Shown one piece after another: positions 13,100-24,600 of a DNA stretch of 64,000 nucleotides. Each line of letters begins with the position of its first letter. Position 1 is the stretch's first letter. The stretch lies in NCBI GenBank assembly GCA_022818135.1, contig JAFMSR010000009.1, forward strand, positions 21,917,159 through 21,981,158. The letters are read 5' to 3'. The position numbers were made by a program, and so were the translations under genes. The notes under the pieces are model-generated. The model searched no databases, was not told the origin of the DNA, and saw nothing but the letters and a program-made list of their open reading frames with translations. This stretch comes from Saxidomus purpurata. Taxonomy: Eukaryota; Mollusca; Bivalvia; Venerida; Veneridae.

Positions 13100-13500
13100 T
13101 ATGGATGTAACCGTGAAAAGTACATCGCCCCTAGCTAGATTCGAGCTCTGGTCCTCCAGTAACCTAAGCCGACACTCTACCACGTCGCCATAAAAGCAAG
13201 CTCAATGGCAAGGAAGTACAAGTGCCGTATTGTACCTCTACTACACACACCCCGTCCTTACCAGAATTCGCCCTCGAATTCTTGGAGTATGAATGTCTGT
13301 TGGACGCTCTAAGGGTGCTATCAGTTCTACACTCGTGGGTTATTTATGTTGGGCGCCAAATGTAACCGTGAAAAGGACATCCCCCCGAGCTAGATTCGAA
13401 CTCGGGTCCTCCAGTGCCCTAAGCAGACACTCTGCCACGTCGCCATAAAAGCTAGCTCAATGGCAAGGAAGTACAAATGCCGTATTGTACCTCTACTACA
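13100..13500 (-). repeat. Two direct copies of a tRNA-headed SINE fragment (family S3)
   Basis: A block of about 145 bases occurs at about 13108-13252 and again at about 13362-13500. Each copy has TGTAACCGTGAAAAG, a B-box complement (the second reads CTAGATTCGAACTCGGGTCC) and a GCCGTATTGTACCTCTACTA tail. On the minus strand each reads as a tRNA head (GGCGACGTGGCAGAGTG) followed by the B box. The copies sit about 254 bases apart, suggesting local duplication or nested insertion. Identity is high (roughly 90% by eye). Confidence 0.7.
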
Positions 13501-13559
13501 TGGATACAAACGGTAAAAACTCATACATACAAACATATGGGTTGGAAAACACTGAAAAG

Positions 13560-13645
13560 CGTTTCTGCAATTTTAGGTACCCCGATCGGAATTCAAACCA
13601 GAGACCTCCGGATTGGTAGTCCACAGCGTTAACCACTGGACAAAG
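13560..13645 (-). repeat. Truncated S1 SINE head
   Basis: A second S1 copy in the same orientation as 12518-12790: the plus strand shows GGTACCCCGATCGGAATTCA, then ACCTCCGGATTGGTAGTCCA and GTTAACCACTGG. Only the head and a short stretch are recognisable. Confidence 0.65.
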
Positions 13646-14134
13646 GAATTGTGTTTTTTCTAGTTTAATATATGATTGAAAATAGGCATCAAACATTAAT
13701 AGAAATAGGGGCTGAAATGCCTGTAATTCAGTATTTGGATGGATGACCCAATTAAGAGAAGAGTCAATTAAGTTGGGTTTTTAAAAAAATGATAACTTTA
13801 TAAAAGGCGCAGGATACAAACAACTAATAAAACATAAGCTAATGCAAACCTTTTAAATTGAATGCACAGGTGCTGGCATATATAGTGACATACCTTACTG
13901 CTGGAGGAACCCGGAGAAAACCCACGGCTACAACTTACCATCTCATACATACTGCCAAGGACAGGCCTTCTTAAATGTGTTATACAAATACTAACTCAGC
14001 CTTGTTTATATTACTATCTTTATTTATTTCTTTAGCATTTACTCTGTGATAAATATGCCACGGTAATTGACCCCTGACTGGAAATAAAGTTTATTCTATT
14101 CTGATATGTACTAGAACCCTGTCCTGTATAAAGA

Positions 14135-14225
14135 ACCATGATCGGTAGCAGGACTTGAACCCATGGCCCTCTGTGAATGAGAGGTTGTAGTGATTTTACG
14201 TCAGCTTGACCACTGAGGGGGTAGC
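14135..14225 (-). repeat. tRNA-like SINE head
   Basis: On the minus strand CCCCCTCAGTGGTCAAGCTG (A box) and GGGTTCAAGTCC (B box) are about 45 bases apart, as in a tRNA. No canonical acceptor stem is visible and the variable region is irregular, so this is a SINE head or pseudogene. Confidence 0.55.
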
Positions 14226-14229
14226 AGTA

Positions 14230-15095
14230 GGTTTCCCAGATATGCAACAAAAGCATGCTGTTCATAATTTGTTAGGAAATTAAGGTTCAGTAAAACTTGT
14301 CTTAGTTATCAAAGCACTTAAATACTTAGAGAGCTATAAAGAGTATTATCTGTTCAACTACAAAAAGAAACATTCTTGACAACTGTATTCATGTACACAT
14401 AGAAGGGTTCTTATATATTTTTTTTAGTTTTGGTTTTGTGAAAGTCTTTTCTAATTAATAACTGATGCCTACAATAAGTAAATATGGTACTGCACACAAT
14501 TCAAGACACTGACTATTAGCATTATGTAACCTTGAGTATGAATTTTCCATTTCTCATGAAGCTAATTGGCAGTGTTAGTTTACATGTTTAGTTGTTCTTT
14601 AAATTTATTAATGTTTAAAGACACCTTAATATTTGAATATCTGTCAGAAGTATAGTTTGAACTTGGTATTTCTACTTACTACAATGTATTAACCTGTGGC
14701 AAATTGAAAATCATGAAATTTTGTATAAAGTGTAATAGCTGTATTATTAAGACTAAATTAAACATGCTCATAATAGTAACAATCTGAAAAAGCAACTGTC
14801 TCAATGTATGATTCCCTGGCAAAAGTTTTAAATAAAAATTGAGAAATTTTGATTTTATTTTTGGCTACACTGAGAAGCTTTGCAATATAATATGTGCAAA
14901 TTAATAAAGACTAATTTTAAATAAGATGATATTCATTCCTATTAATGTCTTACATAGTTTTTAAGTCTCAAAGAACTGTGTTGTATAATTCAGTTTCCTG
15001 TTAAGTGCAGGTGCCAGATAAGTACATGTTTTGGTCTGTATGTATTACAGGAACAAGCAAGTTTATTGCAAGGGAGCGTTAGTAAACTGCAGCAG
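14230..15095. other. Intronic AT-rich sequence, nothing recognised
   Basis: About 860 bases with no exon, RNA or named repeat that could be supported. Confidence 0.4.
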
Positions 15096-15800
15096 TAAGT
15101 TTATTATCTCCCCACAGACAATGTTTGGGGGTATAAAGGAGTCAGCTGGTCAGACAGTCGGTCAGTCAGTCAGTTTGTATGTTGATCAGTCAGTCGGACA
15201 GCTAATTTTATGTCAGCTCCATAATGTCCTCAACCCCTTGTTGTTAGGGTCAAATGTTCATCTTATCAAGGTGACGTAAAGAACTTATATTCCAAGCCTG
15301 TTGGCTTAAGGTCAAACTTTTAATAGGGGTCATTTGGTTTTAAGTGTCCCCTCAATTTGAAGGATTTCCATGAACATTTGGTCAAATTTTTAACCCATCG
15401 AGATGACATGCAGATTCATTTTCAGTGTCTGCTCCATATCTTTTAACCCCTTAAAGGATTTAAATGAAACTTGATAAGAATGTTCATCTTACCAAGACCA
15501 TGCACGTCAAGGTCAAGGTCACACTTAAGAGTAAAAGGTCATGAGACTATATTTCTCAAACCTCTTGAATGATTTTCTTGAAGGTTAGGTCGAAATGTTG
15601 CCTCGATCAAGGTCAAGGTCACACTTTGGGGGTCAAAGCTTATAAGACTTTACCTCCTCTAAGATTAACATTAAACTTATTTTAAATCTTCGGAGTATTA
15701 ATGTGACACGTAATACATATGTTCCAACTGTGCCAGCTTAAAATCAAGGTCACAATTAAGGGTCAAAGGTCATGAGATAATTTGTGACAGCTTATTATAA
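15096..15800 (+). mobile_element. Hairpin-headed dispersed repeat, copy 2, with AGGTCA-rich body
   Basis: It starts with a CTCCCC...GGGGGTATA hairpin (about 15106-15136) and AAGGAGTCAG, then a GTCAGTCAG microsatellite, then diverged tandem units carrying TCAAGGTCAAGGTCACACTT (15507 and 15607), a third form near 15745 and related TCATGAG blocks. Same order of parts as copies at 7625-7968 and 26198-26705. Confidence 0.7.
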
Positions 15801-16387
15801 GAATTTAAAGCCTGTTTAACATATTTTGGTCTTTTTAACAGTTCTCCGAACCATTGTTCCTGGGAAGAACCATTACTAGACTCCTATTCTCCGTAAGAAA
15901 CTGCCAACTTTCTCTCATAAAGAGACATGGCTTGAAGCAGAGCTCAAACCCATAACCATCAATCTATGCATGGAAGGTTACATTGTTTCAAGTCATCAAT
16001 TCTAAACACTTGACCTCGGAGGCGGACTTCAGTGATAGCTCCACATATATTTTGTTCCTGTTATATGAACCCATAACTGCTTACAGTTTGTCCTACCTAC
16101 AAAACAGTATTTGTATTGAAATGAATAGAGAACTAGGATCTGGCTTCATTCTCATTGATGAAAAATCTAGAGACGTTGTGCTATACTTTTACAAATTGAC
16201 AAGCTACTAGCTGTGTTAAAGAACTACAGAATGGTTTTATGTGCTTTAACTACCTCTACTGTTATTTAAGGTCATCGCTCTACCAGTACTTTCAGTGCTT
16301 TGATTTAACGTTGGCTTTATTACGTTTACTGCCCTGAAGCAATGATAGATATAAAAAAATCCGCTGTGTAACTGACTTTATGTTGCT

Positions 16388-16540
16388 TTTAGGGGAGCGA
16401 TGGTGTAGAGGTCTAGGTGTCTGTCGCTCATCCCGGAGGTTGCGGGTTCGAGCCCCACCAATGTCACGACCGTACCTCCTCAAAAACACCAGTACTGGAT
16501 TTTTCAAGGAAGCGGACTCGAGACTGACTCGATAAACTCA
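16388..16540 (+). mobile_element. tRNA-headed SINE (family S4)
   Basis: GGGGAGCGATGGTGTAGAGG (A box region) and GCGGGTTCGAGCCCCACC (B box) are spaced as in a tRNA. A body with CCAGTACTGGATTTTTCAAG follows, ending near GACTCGAGACTGACTCG. The predicted cloverleaf lacks a paired acceptor stem, arguing for a SINE. Confidence 0.65.
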
Positions 16541-18138
16541 AAGTTTGCTTCACCATCGAGCTAAAATAAATTAGTATGAACTTTGTTACTGACTGCTTTC
16601 TCTTACTGGCTTTGTATCTTTTTAGTTTCTCTGTTTTTCGCTTCATTTTCTGTAGGTAGATTATAGAGAGGTAGTAACCGCTACAATATAGACAGGGAAT
16701 ATGCTTGACTAAGTTGCTCCCCTTGATCGATTCACAATTGACTAAGATATAAAACCACGATAGCAAACATGCTTCACAGAGTTGCTCCCCTTAATGAATG
16801 ATTAACAATTAACTATATTAAAATAAAATAATTCCTAGACATAAGTTCTGAATGTAAACCTACAACTAAATTACAGACACGTGTCCTACGCCTATTATTC
16901 GCCTTGCTTTTGCGTTTAGTCCTTTTTCATCGCAGGCAAGGTTGAAATAGTTAAATTCAAACCATGTACGTATAAATCATTATTAAGCGAAGGAAGATAT
17001 AAACATCAACAAATAAATGTTTTACATTATACATGTAGACAGAATAGTATTTAAGAGGAATTTCTTTCGCTCGGTGTAATATTAGAAAATTTATACATGT
17101 GTACATGCTTCTGTGGATGTTAAGTTCACCACCTCTCTAGCGTTGTTGACATAGTATTTTAAGGTACATTTTCCATTTCACAAGGGGTCACCCTGCTGGG
17201 GCCTAAAAAGAAAAAGGTCATACATGTATTACCGGCATACTCCACTGAAAAAACAGGTTAAAATATGTTTGCATTTCAATCCTACGAGGCATTGACTTTT
17301 TTGTAGAAAATTTTATGGTCAACTGATATTTCTTGACGCGGCTTGAAAAGCGCAACATAGCGGAGGGGTATATTTTTCGTAAATTTTTCTATTATTTCTC
17401 TGTCTACGTTGATAAAGAATATTCATGAAAGCCGGGTCAAACCGATTATACATCTAAAAAAAAATGATTGTATTTTACCTTCACTAGATATTAGAATATG
17501 CAGAACGAACCCTGTAGGGATGGCATTGTACAAAGCAAGACATAACTACCCATTTGACGCATTTAGCCTCCTCAGTTGTAGAAAATGGCCCGAGAGAGTT
17601 TTTAACAGAAGAAAAATCCGCTATGGGATTCAGCAATTCAGTTAGTTTCCAGCATACAAAATGAAAAACACACAAAGTATTACAACAGGAAACCCACTTT
17701 TAAATATCAATGTCATACTTAAGGTAATTTTGAGATAAAAAATGGCCGTGGCCAAATTTTAGTTTGTCCCAATCACTTCTATAAGTCTTAAATTGAACAA
17801 ATAGATGAAATGCATCAGTTTTGACAAATACCTTTATATGTCCACAATAGGACCCTTCAACAGCACCATATATCAGCTGCCACAAATAAAAGATTTCCTT
17901 CTAAGAAGATTCATCCAGATGCTCAGTCTATTTACTATCACACAGTCAAAGGCACTAATTCATAAACTGTCTCAATAACTTTGCAAAAAAGCATGAAGTC
18001 AATGTTGTAAACTGTCAAATTATGTAGTTCAGTAAAAAAAAGTGGTAGCTAATACTGGCAAATGTATGTGACATGGTATTCTGAATAGAAGAAAACAATG
18101 ATATTTTATCAGCAAATTTTAAAAAGGGAAAACAATTT
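16541..18138. other. Intronic spacer, no gene recognised
   Basis: It holds a weak two-unit repeat around GTTGCTCCCCTT (about 16705 and 16778). The small ORFs at 17409-17645 (+) and 17484-17675 (-) overlap each other and have no recognisable motif. Confidence 0.4.
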
Positions 18139-19770
18139 GATAAGATAAGATACGATAATCTTTATTTAAAGTCGGTTCTGATTAACAACAAATGAATAAC
18201 AATAGCTTAACGCTATTTTCCGACATAACGTAGATTATCCAATAACATCTAAACAGATATTCAAAGGAGAGAAAACTAAACAAAAATCGATAAAGAGAAA
18301 AGATTGGATAACATTGAAGACAAAACATGTGAGCTAAAAGGCTAAATCATACATAAAATACAAACAAATAAGAGAACAAAACATATGCAGAATATGAAAA
18401 CTGACCAGTGGCACCCTACAGTACATGTGGAAGACTATGAGGATAAAACAACTGAGCAATTCAGTACAATACAAACCACTATAGTACGCGGGGGATATTA
18501 AAACTTAGGGGGAGGTTGCTAATCCTGGCCTACAATGTGGATCTAAACACTGCCATAAAAAGGGGGAAAAAAACTCTGAGATACAAAAGAAACACAAAAG
18601 TGCGGCCGATGAGAAAGATTTAAGAGCATTTATCTCCCCAGATCAGATTTGGGAAGAACTGATCAGCAACTTCCTCACAATAAAATGACATTACAGAAAC
18701 AATGCATGCACATAGGGCATGGAAACAAAATTAGGAATGACATACACGTGAAAGGCACAACTAAAACAAAGCAGCTAGGCTATGCATACAAAAAATGTAC
18801 GACAATGAAGGCTATGCCATGCACATAAAACAAAAGCGGAGGAGTAAAGCTATGCACACTTGGAACATTTGCATGTATAGCCACTCCAGGTATGGATCAG
18901 TCTTATGAATTCTTTAAAATCCGTAGTTGTACGGAATTCATTTGGTAAACTGTTCCATACCTGGACAGCTTCAAAGCTGAAACTCTTCTTACCATAAGTT
19001 ACTGTGTTTCACTTGGTACATCAAGCATGTTGCTATTTCTGGAAGAATAATATTTAGATTTAACAGAAATAAGTTCTTCAATGTCATTTGGTAAAATTTT
19101 ATTTAAGCATTTGAATACTTTAATAGCTAGTTCCCTAATGCGTCAAATATGTAGCCTTGGCATAATTACATTTTCTAAAAGTTCTTTGTTACTGGAATCA
19201 AAATCATTTAAAAGCGAATTTCAAGGCTCTGCAATGTATTTTTTCTAGTTTTTCAGTATTCTGTTTGCTACAAAAATGCCATACAATTATACAGTAGTTA
19301 AAACTGGAACTGACAAAACATTTATAAATAAGTATTTTTGTATCTTGTTTGAAGTATTTAGACAATCTAGATAAAACATTTATTTTCTTGCGGATTGTTT
19401 ACAGATATTTGCTAATTGAGCATCAAAGTTTAACAAAGAGTCAATCTTCACGTGGTATTTCTGTGTTTTCAATGTTAAACGATTTAATATTGCAAACTGT
19501 AGATTTTCCAACACAAAAGGACAAGAATTTATTATGGTTTGCTTGCATAAGATTACTGTCAAACCACTTAATCAAAATAGCACTGTCATATTCTAAAACT
19601 TCTTGTAGCTTTCCTATGTTAGAATCACAATGCGACAGGGTGTTGTCATCATCACAGTTGTAAATTTTGACCTGATTAATAAAGTAAAAATATTCATGAA
19701 TGAAAATGTTAAAAATCAAAGGGCCTAAAATTGATCCTTGAGGAACACCTTTTGAAATGTTCTTCCAACC
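18139..19770 (-). mobile_element. 5'-truncated CR1/jockey-group LINE, degenerate
   Basis: Minus strand. The first recognisable part is the RT motif GVPQGSILGPLIFN (about 19700-19750). An altered catalytic box follows: Y-N-C-D-D-D where Y-x-A-D-D is expected, so the first part of the box is mutated. Then come KLLGVNFDAQL (about 19395-19430) and a C-terminal REL(A)IKVFKCLNK block near 19090-19130. Stops and frameshifts interrupt it. The 3' untranslated end carries the repeated ATCTTATC-type tail at 18139-18165, the usual form for this LINE group. The 5' half is missing. Confidence 0.85.
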
Positions 19771-19999
19771 TTTGCACAGAAAGAAATACTTGTGCGAACA
19801 ACTAGACGTTTTGGTCTAATATCCTCAAACTTTGTAGGTATGTTAATTATGACCAGTAGATAAATTCTATCGATTTGAAAGTCAATAGGTCAAGTTCAGA
19901 CCAAACCCCTTGCATTAAATGGACATAGAGCGAAGTCCATACGCGGGATCACGGTTTCTAATTAGTTTGATTCCTAACAGTCATTAAGGGTCTTATGGA

Positions 20000-22490
20000 A
20001 TCAGTTATTGCCTTTGAAATACTAAATAAAACTTTAACTAAGTGCATGCCAAATGTGACATAAATTGGCACACCCCCGGAAGGGAAACCTGGTTCTTAGA
20101 CAGCTATTTCCGGAAGCAGATGTCAGAGCGAAGTAAAACGATCTCGATTTAGGAATCCAGAGGTTTCCATCTCTGCATATCCTCTCAATGAAAATGTCAT
20201 ATGGGTTTGTCCATCTAACTATAAAGTCACACCAAAATATTGGTACTGACCGTGAACTTTACATTACGTGTGATCGCTTTTCAAATACAATTGTCCTGAA
20301 GTTATACAAGGGACAACAAATCTTTTTTGTTTTGACAGCTTCATTAATGAGTGAATTTCTGTTTTGGGTTAGCTTTAATATTAATCCTATAGTTCCTGTA
20401 GTACAATCTAGACTGTTGGTCCGGGTACAATGAATGTCCGTCGTCCTTCAAATGACATCTCTGAAACCACTAGCGGAATTTTGATGAAACTTTTCAGGAA
20501 TGCTCCATGCATGAAGGTCTACCAAAATCGTTCAAAGACTTCGATTCCAAGCAGAACTATGGTTGCTATGCAAAGAAAACGGAAAACTTCAAAAATTTGT
20601 TCAAAAATTGGGAGACTAAAAACTTTGACATTGATATTTGACATTGCCTTTTTGTCCACGACAAAGATTGTTCAATTAATGACCCCTAGATCAAAATTGA
20701 CACCGCCCTTTCGGATACTTGATTTTACAGGATTCTATAAATAAAATTAAAACTCCTAGTGGAACTCTACCAAAATTATTCAGTCCAAATCCTAGGTCAC
20801 TAGATTTTACATGGTTTCTATAGAACTTCTTGTAAAATCTTCTTCTTTGAAACCACAAGGCCCAGAACTAAGATATTTGGTAAGTAACGTTATCTAGTGG
20901 TCCCGTACCAAGAGTGTTCAAATCATACCAATAGGGCTCAGTCGACCCCTTCCCGTTGTCACTTGACCTTCTTGTTTTTAAGATACAGAAATGGCATTTG
21001 AACTATATGTACAGTTTTGCATGTAGACTTGGCATTGGCCTACATTGACATTGACCTTGACCTACTGACCTTTCTGTTTCTGACGCTACAACAATGAAAT
21101 GTAGTCAATGTATACAATTTTGCGTGTATATTATAACTTTAGCTAGCAGTGACCTTGACCTTCTGACCCTTTTTCCTATCTATAAAGCTACAGCAGTGTT
21201 ATTTAGACCATAATGTTCACTACAATTTTAAATTCGGATTTCAACTTTGAATTGGGTTGACGTTGGCCTTGTTTTTGTTTTCCAAGCTAGAGAGATGGAA
21301 TTCGGACTATGTGTGCAGTTTCGCAAACTTTGTTTTTAATTTCCTATGACTGACCTACTATAATGACATTTTGACCTACTTTCTTGTCTTAAAGTTAAAG
21401 TTGTTCAAAACTTTATATTCCATGCAGAATTGTGGTTGCCGAAGCAACAAAAAGTATTTTTTTAGCTCACCTTGTACAAAGTACCAGATTGAGCTATTAG
21501 GATTGTATTCCGTTCGGCGTTAACATTTGTCTTCAAACGACATCTCTTCTTAATCCTCGGGGCCAATGTTGATGAAACTTGCCAGGGATGTTCTATAGTT
21601 GTTCAACTTATTACATTCCTAAGTCATAGAGCTTAGATATTAAGCATGAGTCATTACATAATAGACCTCTACCAAGGTTATTCAAATTATGCACCCCTAG
21701 CTAAAATTCACTCGCCCAGGGGTGTCACTTGTTTTACAAAGGCTTTTATAGGAAAACTACTTCACTCAAACTACAAGGCCTATGGAGATAAATATTTAGC
21801 AGGTAGCATTGCCTAGAGGAACTCTACCAAGATGTTTCAAATTAAGACCCACATAAACCATATTAATACTTAAAATGATGTAAAAGCATAGTAACCAATT
21901 TATCTTAAAAACTCAATCAAAAAAATATTGCATTGCTATAAATAGCAACATGGTTTTCCACAATCTATAATAACTTACAGATAACAACAGACATCATTCG
22001 ATGGAATTTCTGTCTGACAGGTTTAAAAATGTGTATTTATCTTGTTTTGCAATTTTTTCTTTCAACATTATATTTTGCAGACTTGGTTAGTTATCATTAA
22101 TAATGACTTTGTAATATTTCATAATGCAGCATTATATAACTCATTTGTAATCTTTGAATTGCTGCAGAAGCAGTTAAGTAAAATTTTGGTTGGATTTACA
22201 GACTTGTGTTTTAGAAAAAAGCAATTTCTCTGAGGAGGGGTGGGGTTGGAGGGGCAACACGTGGTTACCATAGACTTAATTATAGGGGAAAAAATCCTCT
22301 AGTCTTAAACCATGAGGCCTGGTATTTGAATTGAAGCATTGTGTAGTGGACCGCTATGTAGATTGTTCAAATCAGGACCCCAGGTCAATTTTACCCTTTC
22401 TGTAACGCTACATGTATTGGTGACCTTGTGTTATAGCCAGTGGTAGCCAGGTGAGCATTAAAGGGATCTCTTGGCCCTCTTGTTTTAATT
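20000..22490. repeat. Composite of diverged AGGTCA/TGACCTT dispersed repeats
   Basis: At least two related units lie here. One, about 21463-22490, opens with TTAGCTCACCTTG and closes with TTGGCCCTCTTGTTTTAA, a form I associate with bivalve dispersed repeats. Internally GTAGCATTGCCTAGAGGAAC and ACCACAAGGCCTA-like blocks recur (20850, 21770, 22310). TGACCTTGACCTTCTGACC-type motifs occur at 21045-21075 and 21150-21170. No coding exon was seen. Confidence 0.6.
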
Positions 22491-22709
22491 CCTCCCCTCC
22501 ATAATCACAAGGTCAAGAGATAAGATATGGTATGTATGCAGTGTCGACTAAACTTTCATCAAAATTGTTATAATTCTACCCCTTGGGTCAAAATTGACCC
22601 TACCGTGGATGTCACTTGTTTAACATACTATTATTATAGGACTCAATTACTGTTAACCAATGACAACAAAAACAGTTTGTTAATATCTTCCATTACTAAT
22701 AGAGTATGG

Positions 22710-24140
22710 TTTTAACCACCAGCGTAACATGTTTGCGATCAGGAGCGCGACCAGAATCCGATATAACCCTACCCCTGTTGCACTTTTATACCAGCTGACG
22801 CAAATATTTGTCTAAAACACCTATAGGGTACTGCCTACGTCGTCGCCCAGCACATGTACTATTACACCACACAGCCTTGACACATAAGAAACCACTCTTG
22901 CCGCCGCTCGGCGATTAATAGAACCGCAAGGTACCCCGCAGAACCTAAACAAACCACAAGTGCAACACTATTCATACAGCTTCGCTAGAAACATCCTATT
23001 GTAAATGGGAGCTATTAAAAGAACGCCTAGTCATAACTATCTGGCCAGTTTTTTAACGCTCATTTAACCCAAAAAGTAGATTTCTGAACACTATAAATCG
23101 CAATCTACACACAGACCAGCACTATTGGATAGACAACGATCATAGGTATGCAATATAATCTATTCCCCGCATGAAACGAGCCCACAATTTCATTCCTGAT
23201 CGCACCTATGCGTAAGAATTTTCCGCCACAAAATAAACTTGAAACGAGATATACTTTCAAAACAAATTTATTTCCCGTGGATTCTTACAAAACTTTCACA
23301 ATCAGATCGCGAAGAGTGTTAATATACATGTCCAAACCAACTTCAGACAGGTGCACGCCGTAGTGCCTAAAGAAACCTGGAGTTTTCTCGTCTATGTACA
23401 TTTGCAGTATGTGGAATTTATAGTGCATTTTTTTCTAACTCGTTTGCGCTCGAATTGATTTATTCGTTTCCTTTTCTTCTCAACTGGTTTGTTTTCGTCC
23501 CCTGAAACTCCCAAATAAATCATTTGTAAAATGTCAATCCAGACGTACACTGAATCCGGAAATGCACTTTGCAAATTTTCTAAGCTGTCTTGTATCATTT
23601 GGAATACGTAACGCAGAGAATGGTTCGTGACGTCATTGCCCAAAAATGTAACAAAAGTACCTTAGGAGGGATCCGGAACAGCACTGGTAGTTGAGCGCGG
23701 TGGATGAAGTCGCCCCATCCTAACCCCCGGATGCCACACCATGCAATGCTGTGTCCCGCTGGTATGTTTAAGTTAGAGATATGCCTGTACTTCGCCCTCT
23801 CACCGACCCAGTATGGTATAGAGTCCCCCAATAGACGAATATCTCTATCTTCTGACCCATCATTTGTCAAATGACTGGTGCTGTCGCTTGTTAGGTGCCG
23901 TTTTGTGCCTCCTCTCCTTTCCTTTTCTCTCGCCCCCGACGGGAACATTTACCACGTGCCGACAGGCTTACGTATAAAGTGTACTTCAATTCGCAAGTAA
24001 GGGAAAAGAGTGCGTGGATCCGCAACGGGCGCTTATATGCGAGTTGTTAGTCATGTGACTTTGATATTCAGTATAAATACACGAATGTCAGTTGGCTGTT
24101 TACGTCTGAAGGAAATAAATCGCTACCATACCAGACTAAT
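22710..24140 (-). mobile_element. Transposon fragment encoding an SGNH/GDSL hydrolase-like domain (Ngaro/DIRS-like?)
   Basis: Minus strand. From about 23948 the reading goes MFPSGAREKERR..., then DIRLLGDSIPYW (GDS, the candidate nucleophile block), GWGDFIHRAQLP, then after a frameshift GNDVTNHSLR (GND oxyanion block) and further on GVHLSEVGLDMY near 23320-23350 (the C-terminal catalytic His block). Order and spacing fit the SGNH hydrolase fold. SGNH ORFs are known in Ngaro-type DIRS-order retrotransposons and some LINEs; no recombinase or RT is visible here, so the carrier is inferred. The break lies in a T5 run on the coding strand (A5 at 23642-23646), where one more T restores the frame. 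The flanks are more GC-rich than the surroundings. Outer limits are uncertain. Confidence 0.6.
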
Positions 24141-24179
24141 TTAATCGAGCCATAATAAATGAGATTAATGTTTAAAATT

Positions 24180-24600
24180 AATCTTTATTATTATATAGAA
24201 TAAGCTTCTTTGCTAAAACCACAAGTCCTAGAGCTCAGCTATTTGATTTGTAGCATTGCCTAGTTGACTTCTACCAAGATTGCTCAAATCATATCCCAAG
24301 AGTCAAACTGGACCCTATCCTGGGGCTCTGTCTGTTTACATAAATTGATTTTAAAAGTAAAATCTTTAAAAAATCTCCTTATCTTAAACTACACGGCATA
24401 GAGCTTAGATATTTCGTCGTAGCATTATCTAGTGGACAAATCATTTTCCTGGTGCATGAAAATATCCCACGCTTGGCTCACTTTTTACACATACTTATGT
24501 AGGAAAAACTTTAGAATTATTCTTGTCTAAAACCACGAGGCCTAGGGCTTAGATAGTTGGTACACATCATTGTCTAGCGAACCTCCGAGATTGTTCATAT
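24180..24600. repeat. Further copy of the dispersed repeat seen at 20000-22490
   Basis: Contains AAACCACAAGTCCTAGAGCT and TGTAGCATTGCCTAGTTGAC blocks closely related to those at 20850-21830, in two tandem units (24215 and 24390) with a third at 24530. Confidence 0.6.

Noticed and set aside
15890..16020. Further tRNA-like head on the minus strand
   Set aside because: Only a weak B-box-like TGGGTTTGAGCTC is present and no A box could be placed.
16388..16470. Functional tRNA gene
   Set aside because: A and B boxes are present, but the acceptor stem does not pair and a SINE body follows.
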